Assembly: GCF_965232525.1 (NCBI RefSeq)
Contig: NZ_OZ246980.1
Span: forward strand, 1,488,001 to 1,552,000
From: Bauldia sp965232525
GTDB taxonomy: Bacteria; Pseudomonadota; Alphaproteobacteria; Rhizobiales; Kaistiaceae
Reading direction: 5' to 3'
DNA length: 64,000 nt
This document shows positions 61,930-64,000 of the stretch, piece after piece. Below the pieces are notes generated by a model. The model was given only the letters and a program-made list of their open reading frames with translations, ran no database searches and was not told where the DNA came from. Positions within the stretch are counted from its first letter, which is position 1. Every line of letters begins with the position of its first letter. The position numbers were made by a program, and so were the translations under genes.

Positions 61930-62934
61930 CTACATCCAGCCCTGCTCCTTGTAGTACTTCTCAGCGCCGGGATGTAGATCGGCCGAAAGGCCGTTGGTGA
62001 TCATCGTCTCCGGCTCCAGATTGGCGAAGGCCGGGTGCAGCCCGCGGAAGTCATCGAGATTCTCGAAGACCGCCCGCGTCACCTCGTAGACAACATCCTC
62101 CGACACATCCTCGCTGGTCACGAAGGTCGCCAGCACACCGAAGGTGGTCACATCCTTGTCGGTGGTCGAGTAAGTGCCCGCCGGGATGGTCGTGAAGCCG
62201 TAGTAGGGGTTATCGTCGACGAGTTTCTTCGCCACTCCGTCGTCACCCAGATCGACAATGTAGGCGCCGCAGCCATCGGTCGCGACCGAAACGCCCGCGT
62301 TCGGCACACCGACGGTGTAGCCGTATGCGTCGATGTTGTCGTCACAGAGTGCGGTCGACTGCTCGGTCGACGTGAGTTCCGTGGCGACGGCGAAATCATC
62401 CGTCGTCCAGCCGTGACCCTCCATCAACTCCTCGGTTGTGCCGCGCTGGCCGGAACCGGGATTGCCGATGTTGAAGCGCTTGCCCCTGAGGTCGTCCCAG
62501 GATTGAATTCCGGAATCGGAACCGGCGATGATCTGGTAAGGCTCGGCATGCACCGAGAATACGGCTCTCAGCTTGGGACAGGGAGTCACACGGTCAGGCA
62601 TGGTGCCGTTGAAGGCATTATACTGCCAGTCCGACTGAGCGACGCCGAAGTCAAGCTCGCCCCCGCAAACCTGGCCGATGTTGTACGTCGAGCCGGCGGT
62701 CGAGGGCGCCGAGCAACGGATGCCATGGTGACGTCCTTCGTCACGGCCTTCGGCGGCCTCCTTGTGGACCATTCGGCAAACCGAGTTGCCAACCACGAAG
62801 TAGACGCCGGTCGGTCCGCCGGTGCCGATCGCGATGTATTGCACATCGTCCTGCGCCACGGCCGATCCAGCCGCCATCCCAAACGCCGTTCCCAGCGCCG
62901 CCAAGACCGTTATGCTTTTTCGTTTCAACGTCAT
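61930..62934 (-). CDS. TAXI-family TRAP transporter substrate-binding protein
   Basis: 334 residues. The signal peptide (MTLKRKSITVLAALGTAFGM, then AAGSAVA) is cleaved near residue 27. YIAIGTGGPTGVYFVVGNSVCRMVHKEA is the TAXI N-terminal motif, GSTYNIGQVCGGELDFGVAQSDWQYNAFNG follows, and GKRFNIGNPGSGQRGTTEELM is the second conserved region. Six or so cysteines are more than usual and suggest disulfides. Located 24 nt after the aminotransferase gene, so the imported compound may be an amino-group donor or acceptor for that enzyme. TAXI ligands known elsewhere include glutamate-like compounds. Confidence 0.95.
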   Translation of the reverse strand: MTLKRKSITVLAALGTAFGMAAGSAVAQDDVQYIAIGTGGPTGVYFVVGNSVCRMVHKEAAEGRDEGRHHGIRCSAPSTAGSTYNIGQVCGGELDFGVAQSDWQYNAFNGTMPDRVTPCPKLRAVFSVHAEPYQIIAGSDSGIQSWDDLRGKRFNIGNPGSGQRGTTEELMEGHGWTTDDFAVATELTSTEQSTALCDDNIDAYGYTVGVPNAGVSVATDGCGAYIVDLGDDGVAKKLVDDNPYYGFTTIPAGTYSTTDKDVTTFGVLATFVTSEDVSEDVVYEVTRAVFENLDDFRGLHPAFANLEPETMITNGLSADLHPGAEKYYKEQGWM

Positions 62935-62958
62935 CTTCTACCTCCTCTACTGGGCCCG

Positions 62959-64000
62959 CTACGTCGGGCCCCCACAAAGTTCTACGACAGCGGCATCAAC
63001 CGCGTCACCTACTCGTTCGACGATCGTGTCGATCTGCCCGCCGTCTACGATAAAGGGCGGCGCGATCAGGACGTGATCGCCAAGCTGCCCGTCAGCAGTG
63101 CCACTGCCGGGGTAGATACAAAGGCCGCGCGCCATCGCGGCCCCGTGAATGCGTCGTGCCAGTCCGGCGTTTGCCGGAAATGGCTCCTTGCTTGTCCTGT
63201 CGGCGACCAGCTCGATGCCGCGAAACAGCCCGCGACCGCGGATGTCGCCGACGTAGGGGTGGTTGCCGAAGCGCTTTTCAAGTCCTGCTTGCAGACGATC
63301 GCCCTGATGGGCGACGTTGTCTAGCAAATTATCGCGGCGGATCACCTGCTGCACGGCGAGCGCCGTGGCGCAGGGAATCGGGTGGCCGATATAGGTGTGG
63401 CCGTGATGGAATTGGGCGGAGCCGCTCCTCATCACGTCGTAGATCGTATCCGAGATGAGTACCGCGCCGATCGGCTGGTAACCGGCGCCGAGTCCCTTGG
63501 CGATGGTCATCAGGTCCGGGGCGATCCCTTCCTGCTCGCAGGCGTGCAGTGTGCCGGTCCGCCCCATACCGCTCATCACCTCGTCGAGGATGAGAAGGAC
63601 CCCATGACGGTCGCAGATCTCGCGGATCGCCTTGAAATAGCCGGGGGTCGCGGTGACCGCGCCGGTCGTGGCGCCGACTACCGTTTCGGCGACGAAGGCG
63701 ATGACCGTTTCCGGGCCGAGTTCGGCCAACTTCCGCTCCAGCGCCTCGGCGGCCCTCAAACCATACGCCGCTTCGGTCTCGTTGGGACGGCGGTGCCGAT
63801 AGGCGTAGCAGGGCTCGATGTGCTGGGTGTCGAACAGGATCGGCTCGAACGCCTCGCGCCGCTTGAGGTTGCCGCCGACCGCCAGCGCGCCAAGCGTGTT
63901 GCCGTGGTAGCTCTGCAGGCGGGCGACGAAACGGGTGCGCTGCGGCTCGCCGCGCTCGACGAAATACTGCCGCGAGAGCTTCAAGGCCGCTTCCATCGCT
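62959..64000 (-). CDS. Class III (omega) aminotransferase, 5' end outside window
   Basis: PLP-dependent transaminase; about 347 residues of the C-terminal part are visible. The edge falls in the AMEAALKLSRQYF segment (normally G-S-E-A-x-E-A-A-L-K-L). LLILDEVMSGMGRTGTLHACEQEGIAPDLMTIAKGLGAGYQPIGAV holds the cofactor aspartate (in LDEV) and Schiff-base lysine (in IAKGL), given here as two motifs. HGHTYIGHPIPCATALAV is also typical. The gene starts the TRAP operon or lies inside it. Substrate unknown; omega-amino acids, diamines and taurine are common for the class. Confidence 0.94.
   Translation of the reverse strand, partial: AMEAALKLSRQYFVERGEPQRTRFVARLQSYHGNTLGALAVGGNLKRREAFEPILFDTQHIEPCYAYRHRRPNETEAAYGLRAAEALERKLAELGPETVIAFVAETVVGATTGAVTATPGYFKAIREICDRHGVLLILDEVMSGMGRTGTLHACEQEGIAPDLMTIAKGLGAGYQPIGAVLISDTIYDVMRSGSAQFHHGHTYIGHPIPCATALAVQQVIRRDNLLDNVAHQGDRLQAGLEKRFGNHPYVGDIRGRGLFRGIELVADRTSKEPFPANAGLARRIHGAAMARGLCIYPGSGTADGQLGDHVLIAPPFIVDGGQIDTIVERVGDAVDAAVVELCGGPT

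Overview
The window is high-GC, densely coded DNA from an alphaproteobacterium. The best clue is the block murA – DUF2948 – hisD – UPF0262 – infA – maf – yacG – tRNA-Phe (about 22.0-28.0 kb), a gene order typical of that class. Species and order cannot be set from the sequence. There is no phage, insertion sequence, CRISPR array or rRNA. The content is that of an oligotroph or glycan scavenger: five ABC importers, one TRAP-TAXI importer, four glycoside hydrolases or relatives, a sulfatase and two PhyH-type dioxygenases.

Layout. (1) 1-5.0 kb, minus: an Opp/Dpp-type importer (binding protein, two permeases, start of an ATPase). (2) 5.4-11.4 kb: a PhyH dioxygenase, a GbsR/MarR-type regulator overlapping the cydAB-type (CIO) quinol oxidase, then a converging acetyltransferase/PhyH/91-aa operon. 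(3) 11.5-17.5 kb, minus: an arabinoside locus (GH51 arabinofuranosidase, binding protein, two permeases, ArsR-type regulator). All three likely transcription units carry the same TATC-N9-GATA element upstream. (4) 17.7-28.0 kb: mostly housekeeping genes, with tRNA-Thr, GNAT, a methyltransferase and a soluble winged-helix/TPR regulator, then the murA-yacG block. An RTX-protein C-terminal remnant follows tRNA-Phe. (5) 28.2-36.2 kb, plus: GH116 glycosidase, sugar ABC importer, AraC regulator and a MalK/UgpC-type ATPase. (6) 36.4-49.0 kb: a GntR-controlled catabolic cluster. It has a peptide-type importer with a fused double ATPase, then aldo/keto reductase, enolase-superfamily enzyme, cytoplasmic sulfatase, dienelactone-hydrolase-like protein and a beta-hydroxyacid dehydrogenase in translationally coupled order, plus an SDR on the other strand. 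(7) 49.1-57.7 kb: a LacI-controlled locus with two sugar permeases, a binding protein, GH2 and a DUF4965-type protein; twin TGAAAGCGCTTTCA operators lie between the divergent units. (8) 57.7-59.0 kb: a decayed stretch with an S1C protease/PDZ fragment and a UBP zinc-finger fragment. (9) 59.0-64.0 kb, minus: class III aminotransferase, TAXI binding protein, fused TRAP permease and universal stress protein.

How they work together. Loci 3, 5 and 7 each pair a CUT1-type sugar importer with a glycosidase lacking a signal peptide, so oligosaccharides or glycosides are probably imported and cut in the cytoplasm. Only locus 5 has an ATPase, which may serve the other two. Locus 6 looks like uptake, desulfation and non-phosphorylative oxidation of a sulfated sugar; this is the best candidate for an undescribed pathway. 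All six binding-protein genes, across three transporter families, are followed directly by a GC-rich stem-loop before the next gene.
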